From Sulfolobales archaeon (GTDB taxonomy: Archaea > Thermoproteota > Thermoprotei_A > Sulfolobales > AG1), in NCBI GenBank assembly GCA_038881635.1, contig JAVZPJ010000012.1:1-33510 (forward strand): DNA of 33,510 nucleotides, given 5' to 3'. Below, in pieces: positions 25,702 to 33,510 of this stretch. The position numbers and the translations under genes were made by a program. Below the pieces are notes generated by a model. The model did no database searches, had not been told where the DNA came from, and worked only from the letters and a program-made list of their open reading frames with translations. Every line of letters starts with the position of its first letter. Position 1 is the stretch's first letter.

Positions 25702-25868
25702 GCCACCTCAACATAATAATTTTACTCTAGAACATATTATAAGCCTAATGCAATTGTTTCGGCTTTTACATAGATTTATACTTCTTGATGTTATTCTTCT
25801 GTTTATGATTATTGTATATGTTTTTCGGTGGGGATATTTAGGTAGAGAGTTAAGTTTTAGAAGAAGTT

Positions 25869-26459
25869 CTAGGAATCTCTCAAGCGAGTAGTTGATATGA
25901 TGTAGTAGAATCCTCTCTCTAATCCTCTCTCGAGGATCTCTGCTTTCTCCTCTAAAAATCTCATGATCCTGCTCATCTTAGTCGAGAGAGTTCTCCTATC
26001 ATGTCCGGGAATTATGGTGTAAAGAATGCTGGGAACCAGATCTACCACCACTATTCTCCCTCTACTCCTTATAATTCTTAGAAACTCTTCTAACACTCTC
26101 TCTATATCGTCTATGTGATGCAGTGTTGTATGAGATATGAGATACTCGAAAGAATTATCTCTGAAAGGCATTCTCCTAGCATCACAGATCATGAGGTCTA
26201 GACTTCCTCTCATGATATATCTTCTAAGAACTTTAGAAGCCCATGCTACAGCTTTTTCATCGATATCTACCGAGACTAGAAACCCTTCTAAATCTTCTAC
26301 GAACCTCATCAGATTGAAAGTATTATAGCTGAAACCTGTTGAGATCTCAAGAACCCTAGATCTCTTCAGAGTAAGTCTAGCTCTATAAAATCTCTCAAGA
26401 TCAAACACCGCCCCATTCACAGCCCACGAGATAAGCCTGTAAATCAGATACAGAGACAT
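25869..26459 (-). CDS. Class I SAM-dependent methyltransferase (UbiE/MenG-like, Methyltransf_11)
   Basis: 196 residues. Motif I reads VLEISTGFSYNTF (serine and threonine where glycines often stand), motif II VSVDIDEKAV, then ICDARRMPFRDNSFEYLISH for motifs III/IV and LRIIRSRGRIVVVDLVPS. The acidic residue that binds SAM ribose (VDID) is present. The substrate is unknown; UbiE-like relatives methylate quinones, other close relatives act on small molecules or lipids. ATG at 26459 lacks a clear ribosome site; a T-rich TTTTTATTC about 27 bases upstream could be a TATA box for a leaderless message. The tRNA-Pro gene is upstream on the same strand. Confidence 0.85.
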   Translation of the reverse strand: MSLYLIYRLISWAVNGAVFDLERFYRARLTLKRSRVLEISTGFSYNTFNLMRFVEDLEGFLVSVDIDEKAVAWASKVLRRYIMRGSLDLMICDARRMPFRDNSFEYLISHTTLHHIDDIERVLEEFLRIIRSRGRIVVVDLVPSILYTIIPGHDRRTLSTKMSRIMRFLEEKAEILERGLERGFYYIISTTRLRDS

Positions 26460-26481
26460 ACCAGAAATCTATCTTTCAAAG

Positions 26482-26490
26482 AATAAAAAC
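26482..26490 (-). terminator. T-rich terminator after tRNA-Pro, possibly also the methyltransferase promoter
   Basis: On the minus strand the bases after the tRNA read CCTCTGTATG then TTTTTATTC. Such T-runs end archaeal tRNA transcripts. The same stretch lies about 27 bases before the methyltransferase ATG. Confidence 0.4.
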
Positions 26491-26499
26491 ATACAGAGG

Positions 26500-26613
26500 T
26501 GGGGCCGCCGGGATTTGAACCCGGGACCACGGGCGTTCTAGGAGCAGGTTAATCCCGGGTTCTGGGGATGCTCACCCCAGGCCCGCATCCTAGCCAAGCT
26601 AGACTACGGCCCC
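26500..26613 (-). tRNA. tRNA-Pro(GGG) with a 39-base intron
   Basis: Acceptor GGGGCCG/CGGCCCC (26607-26613 with 26501-26507), discriminator A at 26500, D arm GTCT...GGAT, anticodon stem CGGGC/GCCCG, T arm CCGGG-TTCAAAT-CCCGG. Mature length 75, no encoded CCA. The anticodon GGG is at 26578-26576. The intron is 26574-26536, between positions 37 and 38. It forms a canonical bulge-helix-bulge: central helix CTGG/CTAG, bulges GGT and AAC cut after the second base, and flanking helix GAGCA/TGCTC. A T-rich run follows 10 bases downstream. Confidence 0.93.
26536..26574 (-). other. tRNA-Pro intron (canonical 37/38 position)
   Basis: 39 bases bounded by the archaeal splicing endonuclease motif described for the tRNA. 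The 5' end TGAGCA pairs with TGCTC before the 3' site. The middle contains CCCCAG, which could also pair with the CTGGGG of the anticodon loop in an alternative fold of the precursor. Confidence 0.88.
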
Positions 26614-26664
26614 CTAAAGAATTTATTGAATAAAGCTTTTATTAATAAGAAGGATCTTCTCATA

Positions 26665-27402
26665 TTATCTTGTTTTATACATCTCACTACTAAGAGATCT
26701 CTTGATCCTAACTCCTAGATCTGGGTAGTCTGTTGCTATACCATCCACGCCTCTGGCCGCGAGTTCTCTAAACCATTTCTCATCATTAACAGTCCATGCA
26801 ATAGTTTTAAGATTCATTCTACGAGCTAGCTCCACCGATCTAGATGTTGCTAGAGTGTATCTTGGTAGAACTATTTCAAAACCTTCTCTTTTCGCTGTTA
26901 ATATCTCTCCAGGAGGCTTATAGTATATGATTCCTACCGGTGTGTAGGGGTCTAAACGCTTCACATTTCTCAGAACTTCTGTGTGGAAGCTTATTATTGC
27001 GATCCATTGTGATGCATCTAATCTTCTCACGAGATCCATTATATGGATCTCGTCACCAGGTTTCTTAACCTCGATGAGAACACCGATTCTATCTATAGAG
27101 AAGCTCAGCACCTCTTCCAGTGTAGGGATCTTCTCACCGTTAATCTTTATATCAGAGAGATCGCTGTACTTCATCTCTCTAATACTGGCGTTAATCCCAG
27201 CAATCCTTCTAAGATCCTCATCATGAAAAACTACCGCGATTCTATCTAGGGTTATCTGAACATCTATCTCGATAAGATCTGATCCTACTTCTAAAGATCT
27301 CTGAACACCTAGGAGAGTATTTTCAGGAGCAAGACCAGAACCTCCTCTATGAGCTATCACAGCAAAAGGTTTTTCACTAAGTTTCATAAGAACTCTATTC
27401 AT
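26665..27402 (-). CDS. Glycerophosphodiester phosphodiesterase (GDPD family)
   Basis: About 245 residues. The family pattern is whole: AHRGGSGLAPENT (catalytic His-Arg), EIDVQITLD (metal-binding Glu and Asp), VFHDEDLRR (second His), LIEVKKPG (Glu and Lys) and the closing TVNDEKWFRELAARGVDGIATDYP. It hydrolyses glycerophosphodiesters to glycerol phosphate and alcohol with a divalent metal, in lipid turnover. I set the start at ATG 27402, preceded by GGAGGT 5 bases upstream. A longer frame to 27555 would run into the opposing tRNA-Leu gene and encodes nothing family-like. No signal peptide with this start, so it is cytoplasmic. Confidence 0.92.
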   Translation of the reverse strand: MNRVLMKLSEKPFAVIAHRGGSGLAPENTLLGVQRSLEVGSDLIEIDVQITLDRIAVVFHDEDLRRIAGINASIREMKYSDLSDIKINGEKIPTLEEVLSFSIDRIGVLIEVKKPGDEIHIMDLVRRLDASQWIAIISFHTEVLRNVKRLDPYTPVGIIYYKPPGEILTAKREGFEIVLPRYTLATSRSVELARRMNLKTIAWTVNDEKWFRELAARGVDGIATDYPDLGVRIKRSLSSEMYKTR

Positions 27403-27531
27403 GAAAAACCTCCTACCATAGGAATATACCAAGAGCAAGATAAACCTGCCACAGATCCTTTTCCTCATAATAGATCCACATATGATCGATAGAGCTAAGT
27501 CTAATAAGTCTCCATATAATTTCTTTATTGG

Positions 27532-27616
27532 GCGGGGGTGCCCGAGCCAGGTCAAAGGGGTCGGGCTTAGGACCCGATGGCGTAGGCCTGCGTGGGTTCA
27601 AATCCCACCCCCCGCA
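27532..27616 (+). tRNA. tRNA-Leu(TAG)
   Basis: 85 bases with a long variable arm, as expected for leucine. Acceptor GCGGGGG (27532-27538) pairs with CCCCCGC (27609-27615), discriminator A at 27616. Anticodon stem TCGGG/CCCGA encloses CTTAGGA, anticodon TAG at 27568-27570 (reads CUA and related codons). T arm GTGGG-TTCAAAT-CCCAC. No intron and no encoded CCA. T-rich DNA (27650-27655) follows. Confidence 0.94.
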
Positions 27617-27682
27617 TCCTTCTACTCTTATAATGCTCTTATAGATCGCTTTTTATTCTGCAACATGCTTCTTCTACGAAGA

Positions 27683-29650
27683 TTATATTCTATCAAGAGG
27701 TTCTATTCCCAGGTATTTCAATCCGTTGCTTAGAATGCTTACTACTGCTTCTACCATTAGTATCTTGAATGCTCTAAGACCTTTGCTTTGCTCATGTATT
27801 ACAGGGTCTTTCTGATACCATGTGTTGAAAAGATCTGAGATCTTGATCAGTTCTACAGCTACTCCTTCTGGAGAGAGTTCCTCAACAGCTTTAGCATATA
27901 TTGTGGGAGCCTTAGCTAGTTCTAGTATAAGCTGTCTTCTCAGAGGATCTCTACAGCCTTCTATATAATCAGCCTCACCCGGATCAGGTCTTTCACCAAT
28001 TTTATTTAGAATGCTAAGAGCTCTGGCTCTCGAATATAGTATGTATGGTGCTGAGTTTCTCTCAAAATCTAGAGCTTCCTCTAGTTTGAATATGATCTGT
28101 TTTGAAGGAGATACTGATGCTAGACTGTATCTAACAGCTGAAACAGCGATCTTCTCAGCTATATGTGGATCCTGAGATCCTCTCGATCTCATGATACTCT
28201 CTGCTCTCTTAACAGCTTCTCCGAGAACCTGATCTAATGTCACATACCTGCCTCTCCTACCACTCATCCTAGTACCAGGCATGTTCACCATTTCATAGCT
28301 GTAGTGTATAAGTCTCTCCGCTTCTTCTCTGAAGCCTAGAGCGTAGAGTGCAAGTCTTATCTGAGCTTGTGGTAGTGTTTGTTCTGATGCGATGACGTTT
28401 ATAACATAATCAGCTTTTGAATCTCTGAACTTGTATATCGAGTATGCTATGTCTCTTAAAGTGTATAGTGTTGTCTCATCACTTCTCATTATTATAAGAG
28501 GTGGTATCTCAATACTTCTGGGAAGTCTGAGCTTCTCTCTTAGAATCTTATCTTTCTGAATATCTCTGAATATTATCGCGGGAGCATTCTTATAGATCCC
28601 GTAGTACGGAGATCTTCTAGCTCTCTCGATAATCTCATTTACAAGCCCGCTCCAGGCTATATCACTCTCAAAATCCCATTTGTCAAACTCCACCCCGAAT
28701 CTTTCTAAGGTTCTTTTAAAACCTCTTAGACATAGATCCACGAGTTTTCTAAAGCTTCTGACAATATCCTCATCACTCTTCTTCTCGTACGCCTGCATAA
28801 GTCTTGAGATCTCAGAATCAAAATCCTTGATCTTGTTAATCTCATCAGCGAGTTTATCGAAGTATTCTGGAAACATCTCTCTAAGTCTTGCCGCGTCAGC
28901 CACTAGATCGTCTAATTCGCTTAAAATCTCTCTATACCTCGTAGGATCTATTCTAGCTTTCTCAAGCTCTTCTCTAAGTCTTTTAACGTCATAGATTGTA
29001 TGAGTAGAAGCGTATATGAATCCAATCCATTCATCTTCCTTAATATTCGGAGGAGGATCTGGTTCTCCGAGAAGTCTGAAGCCTAGAACAGCAATAGCTA
29101 TCTGTCTTCCCATATCATTCACATAGAATCTCGTGACAACCTTATGACCTCTCATTCTAAGCATAGAAGCTACAGCAGAACCGAGAGCTGCGTTTCTCCC
29201 AGAACCTATGTGGAGAGGGTGTATCGGATTTGCAGAGACGTATTCAACAACATATGTTCTAGATCTCTCGACAGGAACTACTCCATAGAGTTCTCCTAGA
29301 TCTCTTACAGAAGTGAAGAGAGCTGATGCTAGATGTGTTGAGCTGATCCATATATCTATATATCCTCCTACTCTAGCAAATCTCTCTACCAGGATATTCT
29401 TCTCAAGAGTCGTAGAAATCCTGCCAGCCAGATCCTCAGCGTCTAGGCCTAGCTCTCTTGAGATTCTATGAATTGGCAGAGCTATGTCTCCTAACTCGGG
29501 TTTTACAGGTTCTTCGAAGAATATGTCTCTAGCATCTCTTCCTATGGCTAATCCTATATCTCTCAGGATCTTATCTCTAATTATTTTATAAGGCTCGTAG
29601 ATCTTCTCACTCATTCTTTCTCTCAATCTCTTTATAGAGCTATCTAACAT
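27683..29650 (-). CDS. argS: Arginyl-tRNA synthetase
   Basis: Up to 655 residues, class I synthetase. The HIGH-type signature is HPLHIGSGRNAALG after YVVEYVSANPI; the KMSKS-type loop is GTRMSGRRGRYV; the C-terminal DALR anticodon-binding domain starts near LEEALDFERNSAPYILYSRA. The long helical insert between about 170 and 310 is common in archaeal ArgRS. It charges tRNA-Arg. ATG at 29650 is the longest start; ATG at 29614 (MSEKIYEPYK) is also possible and agrees better with a TATA-like AGTTTTAAC at about 29662-29670. It is divergent from the helical protein gene with only 37 bases between starts. Confidence 0.95.
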   Translation of the reverse strand: MLDSSIKRLRERMSEKIYEPYKIIRDKILRDIGLAIGRDARDIFFEEPVKPELGDIALPIHRISRELGLDAEDLAGRISTTLEKNILVERFARVGGYIDIWISSTHLASALFTSVRDLGELYGVVPVERSRTYVVEYVSANPIHPLHIGSGRNAALGSAVASMLRMRGHKVVTRFYVNDMGRQIAIAVLGFRLLGEPDPPPNIKEDEWIGFIYASTHTIYDVKRLREELEKARIDPTRYREILSELDDLVADAARLREMFPEYFDKLADEINKIKDFDSEISRLMQAYEKKSDEDIVRSFRKLVDLCLRGFKRTLERFGVEFDKWDFESDIAWSGLVNEIIERARRSPYYGIYKNAPAIIFRDIQKDKILREKLRLPRSIEIPPLIIMRSDETTLYTLRDIAYSIYKFRDSKADYVINVIASEQTLPQAQIRLALYALGFREEAERLIHYSYEMVNMPGTRMSGRRGRYVTLDQVLGEAVKRAESIMRSRGSQDPHIAEKIAVSAVRYSLASVSPSKQIIFKLEEALDFERNSAPYILYSRARALSILNKIGERPDPGEADYIEGCRDPLRRQLILELAKAPTIYAKAVEELSPEGVAVELIKISDLFNTWYQKDPVIHEQSKGLRAFKILMVEAVVSILSNGLKYLGIEPLDRI

Positions 29651-29672
29651 ATATATTGCTCAGTTAAAACTC
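29645..29672. promoter_or_regulatory. Shared divergent promoter of argS and the helical protein gene
   Basis: The 37 bases between the two start codons contain CATATATATT (29648-29657, plus strand) and CAGTTAAAACT (29661-29671, TATA-like AGTTTTAAC on the minus strand). The two promoters must overlap, so transcription in one direction should affect the other. The ribosome site GGTGGT (29678-29683) favours TTG 29688 over GTG 29679 for the plus gene. Confidence 0.4.
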
Positions 29673-29687
29673 TTTCTGGTGGTCTCA

Positions 29688-30182
29688 TTGAGTATTGGGG
29701 ATATTCATCAGAATATCATAGTTATGCTGGAGCAGATAGCTAGTGCTGAGGAGTATCTATCTCTTCTCTACCTGAGACTGAGATTTATGGTTAGAGATCC
29801 TGCTGTTAAGATACTTGCCGAATATCTCTCAGAATCATCTCATCTTCATAGGAATACCATTAAAAATCTTCTAGATCTCAGTATAGAAAAGCTTAACATA
29901 CCTCAGGATAAGCTTAGAGAGGTTATAGAACTTGTGGGAGGAGGTTTTAGAGATATCAGAGATCTATATCATAAAGCTCTGGAGACCTATAATACTGATG
30001 AGATTATAAAGATTATTGAGAATCTTGAGAATAGTGTTAGAAGTCTGATCTCAGCTTACAAGATTATGAGAGAGTCTCAGGATAGAGATGAGAATATCAG
30101 ATTTATTCTAGAGATCTTAGAAGAGGATTCTGATAGGAATATAAGAATATTAAAGACCTTATGCAGTCATCTTAAGAAGTAG
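29688..30182 (+). CDS. Hypothetical all-helical protein, ferritin-like four-helix bundle possible
   Basis: About 164 residues, almost wholly helical, acidic, no membrane segment. I do not recognise a family. The second helix carries ESSHLHR (an ExxH pattern) and the first carries EEYLSLLYLRL, which is reminiscent of the iron-binding helices of rubrerythrin/ferritin-like proteins; the partner half has only EEDSDRN where a second ExxH would be. A metal site is therefore speculative. The start is chosen at TTG 29688 from GGTGGT four bases before it. A strong hairpin follows the stop. It is cotranscribed with nothing, and its promoter overlaps that of argS. Confidence 0.6.
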   Translation: MSIGDIHQNIIVMLEQIASAEEYLSLLYLRLRFMVRDPAVKILAEYLSESSHLHRNTIKNLLDLSIEKLNIPQDKLREVIELVGGGFRDIRDLYHKALETYNTDEIIKIIENLENSVRSLISAYKIMRESQDRDENIRFILEILEEDSDRNIRILKTLCSHLKK

Positions 30183-30184
30183 AG

Positions 30185-30203
30185 TAAACCTGAGACAGGT
30201 TTA
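30185..30203 (+). terminator. Hairpin terminator after the helical protein gene
   Basis: TAAACCTG-AGA-CAGGTTTA is a perfect 8-bp stem with a three-base loop, beginning three bases after the stop codon. A further half-copy TTAACCTG (30209-30216) follows. It could act as terminator, or as an operator upstream of hppA. Confidence 0.5.
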
Positions 30204-30218
30204 ACAATTTAACCTGAA

Positions 30219-30230
30219 AAAACATGTTTT
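30219..30230. promoter_or_regulatory. Perfect palindrome AAAACATGTTTT upstream of hppA
   Basis: Twelve bases identical on both strands, about 40 bases before the hppA start and just before a TATA-like ACTTAAAAC (30240-30248). Its position fits an operator bound by a dimeric regulator. No matching regulator is in the window. Confidence 0.45.
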
Positions 30231-30271
30231 AATCATAAAACTTAAAACCCCTACAATATTATTTCTTAGAG

Positions 30272-32461
30272 GTGGTGCTGACGGTAGATCTCATGATACC
30301 GATTGCAGGTGTTTTCACAGGCTTGGCAAGCATACTCTACGCGCTCTACCTAGGTAGATGGGTTCTCAAGCAAGATCCTGGAGATGAGAAGATGAGATTT
30401 ATATCTGATTCAATATCAGCAGGAGCTAGAGCTTATCTTAATAGACAGTTTAAAACCATAGCAGGGATCCTGGTAGTTCTCTTCATTATAATAGCTCTGG
30501 GGATTAGCTGGGCTGCTGCTGCCTCCTTCGTAGCGGGAGCTCTCGGCTCTATGATGGCGGGATATCTCGGGATGTATGTGACTACTAGATCTGCTTCTAG
30601 AGCTGCTCAAGCTGCTAGAAGAGGTGTGAGAGAATCTCTCAAGATCTCTTGGAGAGCTGGAGCTACCATGGGACTTACACTTGCTGGTGTAGCTCTTCTC
30701 ATAATCTCATCACTCTATATCCTCTATTCGAGAACCATAGGAGACTGGACTATTCCTCTGATCGCAACAGGTTTTGGTGCGAGTCTTGTGACTCTATTCA
30801 TGAGAGTTGGAGGAGGTATATATACTAAGGCTGCTGATCTAGGAGCTGATCTGGTTGGGAAGATCGAGGTAGGAATACCTGAGGATGATCCTAGGAATCC
30901 CGGTGTTATAGCTGATAATGTTGGTGATAATGTCGGTGATGTAGCTGGTATGGCTGCTGACGTATTTGAATCTTATGTAGTCACAGTCACTGCAGCAATG
31001 TTCCTCGCAGGAGTTCTAGGTCTCGGGCTTGTCTATGTTGAGATACCTCTTCTATACAGTCTTCTACTACTTCTAGCCTCAGTAGTCGGTGTTCTAATTC
31101 TAAGACTTAGAGATGAGAGGAATCCTCTCACAGCTATAAGAGGTTCTATAGTTATAACAGCTGTTCTAGGTATCATCCTGATTATTATTACGAGTATGCT
31201 TCTCTTCAGCTATGATATTGTAAGAGGTCTCTCTCTAGCTTTAACAGCTTCTCTAGGTATAATACTAGCACCTATCATACTATGGATCACAGAGTATTAT
31301 ACTACTTACACCTACAAGCCTGTGAGGAAGATAGCTGAGCAGGCTAGGATCAGTCCAGCCACAGTTATTGTATCAGGATATGCCATAGGACTTTCAAGTG
31401 CGGTACCCACTCTTATCGCGGTCTCACTAGCTCTAGGATTATCATATTTAATAGGCTATCAAGCTTTAAGCGAGCTTGTATCAGAAGTCTTCGGAGTCTA
31501 CAGAGGTCTTGTAGCCGGGGTTTACGGAACTGCGATAGCTTCTGTAGGTCTTCTATCTATGGCTGGCATCATAATAACAGCTGATTCTTTCGGTCCTGTG
31601 AGTGATAATGCTAATGGTGTTGTTGAGATGGCAGGGCTTCCTGACGAGGTTAGAGAGGTTACAGAGGTTCTCGACATGGTTGGAAACACTACTAAAGCTT
31701 CTACCAAGGGTTATGCTATTGCTAGTGCTGCTCTAGCATCTCTAGTTCTATTCATGGCTTTAATATTTGAGATCGTTAAGATTCTTGGTGTGAACAGTAT
31801 ACCCAGTATACTGAGTAGTCTAACGATTATAAATCCTAATCTTCTTATAGGAGCTTTCATAGGAGTTATGATCGTGTATATATTCAGTAGCAGAACTCTT
31901 GAAGCTGTGGGGAGAACTGCTATGGAGGTTGTTGAAGAGATAAGAAGACAATTCAGAGAAAAGCCTGGGATACTTGAGTGGAGAGAGAAACCTGATTATG
32001 AGAGAGTAGTAGATATAACCACGAGAAGAGCCTTAGAAGAGTTCCTCAAACCAGGATTAATAGCTCTAGCAACACCTATAGTAGTTGGAATAGTACTAGG
32101 CTGGCAGAGTCTTGCAGGAGTAATACTAGGAGCAGTAATAGCAGGAGTTCCGAGAGCACTTCTCATGGCTAATGCTGGAGGAGCGTGGGATAATGCTAAA
32201 AAGTATATAGAGTTGAGCGGAGGAAAAGGTTCTGAAGCTCATAAAGCTGCGGTAGTAGGAGACACAGTAGGAGATCCTTTCAAAGATACTACAGGACCTT
32301 CTATCAATCCTCTGATAAAAGTTCTCAACACACTCTCGGTAGTATTCGCATCACTAATCATATACATGAACACACTTCTAGGAATAGACGTCTTCACAGG
32401 GCTTCTCAAGATAACATTTCTCATCTCCTCCCTACTCTCTCATCTCCCCTTCCACCTCTAA
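30272..32461 (+). CDS. hppA: Membrane-bound H+-translocating pyrophosphatase, K+-independent type
   Basis: 729 residues with about sixteen membrane helices. The pyrophosphate site is KAADLGADLVGKIE, then EDDPRNPGVIADNVGDNVGD and a late GGAWDNAKKYIE plus VVGDTVGDPFKDTTGPS. The motif VGNTTKAST has lysine where K+-dependent enzymes have alanine, and threonine three residues later: the K+-independent pair. It pumps protons outward while hydrolysing pyrophosphate from biosynthesis. GTG 30272 is the longest start, but GAGGTG (30269-30274) overlaps it; GTG 30275 or ATG 30293 (MIPIAGVFTGLAS) could be the real one. ATG 30293 starts where the first helix starts. Confidence 0.95.
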   Translation: MVLTVDLMIPIAGVFTGLASILYALYLGRWVLKQDPGDEKMRFISDSISAGARAYLNRQFKTIAGILVVLFIIIALGISWAAAASFVAGALGSMMAGYLGMYVTTRSASRAAQAARRGVRESLKISWRAGATMGLTLAGVALLIISSLYILYSRTIGDWTIPLIATGFGASLVTLFMRVGGGIYTKAADLGADLVGKIEVGIPEDDPRNPGVIADNVGDNVGDVAGMAADVFESYVVTVTAAMFLAGVLGLGLVYVEIPLLYSLLLLLASVVGVLILRLRDERNPLTAIRGSIVITAVLGIILIIITSMLLFSYDIVRGLSLALTASLGIILAPIILWITEYYTTYTYKPVRKIAEQARISPATVIVSGYAIGLSSAVPTLIAVSLALGLSYLIGYQALSELVSEVFGVYRGLVAGVYGTAIASVGLLSMAGIIITADSFGPVSDNANGVVEMAGLPDEVREVTEVLDMVGNTTKASTKGYAIASAALASLVLFMALIFEIVKILGVNSIPSILSSLTIINPNLLIGAFIGVMIVYIFSSRTLEAVGRTAMEVVEEIRRQFREKPGILEWREKPDYERVVDITTRRALEEFLKPGLIALATPIVVGIVLGWQSLAGVILGAVIAGVPRALLMANAGGAWDNAKKYIELSGGKGSEAHKAAVVGDTVGDPFKDTTGPSINPLIKVLNTLSVVFASLIIYMNTLLGIDVFTGLLKITFLISSLLSHLPFHL

Positions 32462-32895
32462 TCTTTATTCTAACCTCCTACTCTCAGAATATTTTTCTGA
32501 TAAGACCAGCATAGGGTTGCTCACAAGGTTTAATACGGTTAAAAGCATGTGGCTGAAGGTGGGAAGTGGGAAACAGCTTTTGATAAGCTTCTACTATAAT
32601 CCTCTTATCATCACAAAGAAGACTGCAGATAGAAGAAGAACAATGGCTATGATCATTATTTTCTCATACTCTCCACCACCTTATGCAGAGATGGTGATCA
32701 CAAACATGAGAATAACTTTATTCCTAGAGAAATTCAAACCTAACCATATAAGCTTAATCTTCTCTTGAAACTCTTTCACCGATCATATGCCTCTTTCATT
32801 TTTCCAATAATCTCCCGTAGCTTATTCTCTCCAGAGATTGATGTCTTGCAAATAATTTTAAACCTTCTTAGATATATTCTTTGAGGTTAATTGAG
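32462..32895. other. Intergenic stretch of 434 bases
   Basis: No credible gene is seen. T-rich AATATTTTTCTG (about 32488-32499) after hppA may stop its transcript. A 7-bp inverted repeat TGATAAG/CTTATCA lies at 32581-32587 and 32604-32610. The right end holds the promoter of the next gene: ATTTTAAACC near 32855-32864 as TATA and GAGGT at 32883-32887. Confidence 0.5.
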
Positions 32896-33510
32896 ATGGT
32901 GTCTTCACAATCTCTTCCAGCATCTTCTTCTAAGCTATCTCAGGCGAAGATTCTTGGGATCATAGGTTCTCTACTTCCTTTCATAGGTGTTTTCATACCT
33001 TATGCAGAGCTTGTCCTAGGTTTAGTAGGCTTGGTGCTGATATTGCTAGCTCTCAAGTATATATCTGATGAAGTTGGAGAGCCTAGGATATTTAATTATG
33101 CTATCTACTCCGTGGTAGCGGGTGTAGTAGGTTATGTAGTGCTCGTGTTCTTCGTGGTAGGAGTCTTTCTAAGCGGTTTTCTCATGAGATCTCTACACAG
33201 AGAGTTTCCCCCGATCTCTATCCCTACCTATACATGGCCTTATCATGCTCTAGAATCACTTGATCTGGTGGGCTTGATAATATCTATAATAGCGTTTCTA
33301 GTACTAGCATGGATAGTGATGATTATCTCAACATACTTCCTCAGAAAAAGCTACTCTCTTGTAGCAGACCGCCTAGGAGTAGAACTTTTCCGTACTGTAG
33401 GACTTCTATACTTCATAGGAGCAATCCTACTAATAGTACTCGTAGGAGGGATCCTGATCCTTGTAGCATTAATACTCCAGATAATAGCCTTCATATCATT
33501 ACCAGAATCA
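32896..33510 (+). CDS. DUF996 family membrane protein, 3' end missing
   Basis: 205 codons are visible and the frame is open to the window edge. ATG at 32896 has GAGGT 8 bases upstream. The start KLSQAKILGIIGSLLPFIGV, the segment LLALKYISDEVGEPRIFNYAI and the end RLGVEL FRTVGLLYFIGAIL are the conserved blocks of DUF996, a family of archaeal and bacterial integral membrane proteins with no known function. About five membrane helices are visible. The last visible residues IIAFISLPES match the usual family end, so few residues are missing. Confidence 0.85.
   Translation, partial: MVSSQSLPASSSKLSQAKILGIIGSLLPFIGVFIPYAELVLGLVGLVLILLALKYISDEVGEPRIFNYAIYSVVAGVVGYVVLVFFVVGVFLSGFLMRSLHREFPPISIPTYTWPYHALESLDLVGLIISIIAFLVLAWIVMIISTYFLRKSYSLVADRLGVELFRTVGLLYFIGAILLIVLVGGILILVALILQIIAFISLPES

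Noticed and set aside
27403-27555. N-terminal extension of the phosphodiesterase gene
   Set aside because: It would overlap the opposing tRNA-Leu gene, encodes no family sequence, and ATG 27402 has a strong GGAGGT site.
32594-32656. Tiny minus-strand hydrophobic peptide (about 20 residues, MIIAIVLLLSAVFF...)
   Set aside because: Single short hydrophobic frame with its G-rich ribosome-site-like run too far (about 12 bases) from the ATG; no support beyond composition.
32517-32768. 83-codon plus-strand frame between hppA and the DUF996 gene
   Set aside because: No ribosome site, no motif, odd composition; likely random.
1-33510. CRISPR array or cas genes
   Set aside because: No regularly spaced repeats and no Cas-like proteins were seen anywhere in the window.

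Overview
The window reads as a chromosomal segment of a hyperthermophilic or thermophilic crenarchaeon (Thermoprotei; a Desulfurococcales-like lineage is my guess, not proven). The signs are archaeal promoters (TATA-like boxes about 25 nt from starts), GGTG/GAGG ribosome-binding sites with many GTG and TTG starts, tRNA genes without encoded CCA, a tRNA-Pro intron with a bulge-helix-bulge splice motif, an archaeal Trm10, a K+-independent H+-pyrophosphatase, a tungsten-type aldehyde oxidoreductase and strong AGA/AGG arginine use. Genes are packed tightly on both strands. Both ends cut a gene: an aminotransferase at the left and a DUF996 membrane protein at the right.

Left region (1-5.4 kb): after the truncated class III aminotransferase comes a module for aldehyde oxidation. 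It has a MoaD/ThiS-like sulfur carrier, an FAD/NAD(P) oxidoreductase, a four-cluster ferredoxin and a tungstopterin aldehyde oxidoreductase (AOR). Together they resemble the AorABC(D) type of NAD-linked AOR. The AOR gene is split by a frameshift in a CT-repeat tract about 57 codons in, which leaves the conserved N-terminal piece in another frame.

Middle region (5.6-16.9 kb): an M20 peptidase and a class C beta-lactamase-fold serine hydrolase abut tail to tail. Then come a MATE exporter, a YjbQ protein, a CPA2 antiporter, a radical SAM-Trm10 gene pair, a two-gene unit of a nucleotidyltransferase with a ribbon-helix-helix/coiled-coil protein, and a class V aminotransferase.

Region 16.9-23.9 kb looks accessory. 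It holds a long gene-poor, structure-rich stretch, one orphan exported protein with codon use unlike its neighbours, and a four-gene CUT1 sugar ABC transporter operon with overlapping genes and two inverted repeats in its promoter region. Beyond the operon lies a hairpin plus G-rich motif that may be the end of a lost IS200/IS605-type element.

Right region (23.9-33.5 kb) is mostly housekeeping: a PRPP-dependent phosphoribosyltransferase, thioredoxin reductase, a SAM methyltransferase, intron-bearing tRNA-Pro(GGG), a glycerophosphodiester phosphodiesterase, tRNA-Leu(TAG), arginyl-tRNA synthetase divergent from an unknown helical protein, the membrane H+-pyrophosphatase and the truncated DUF996 protein.
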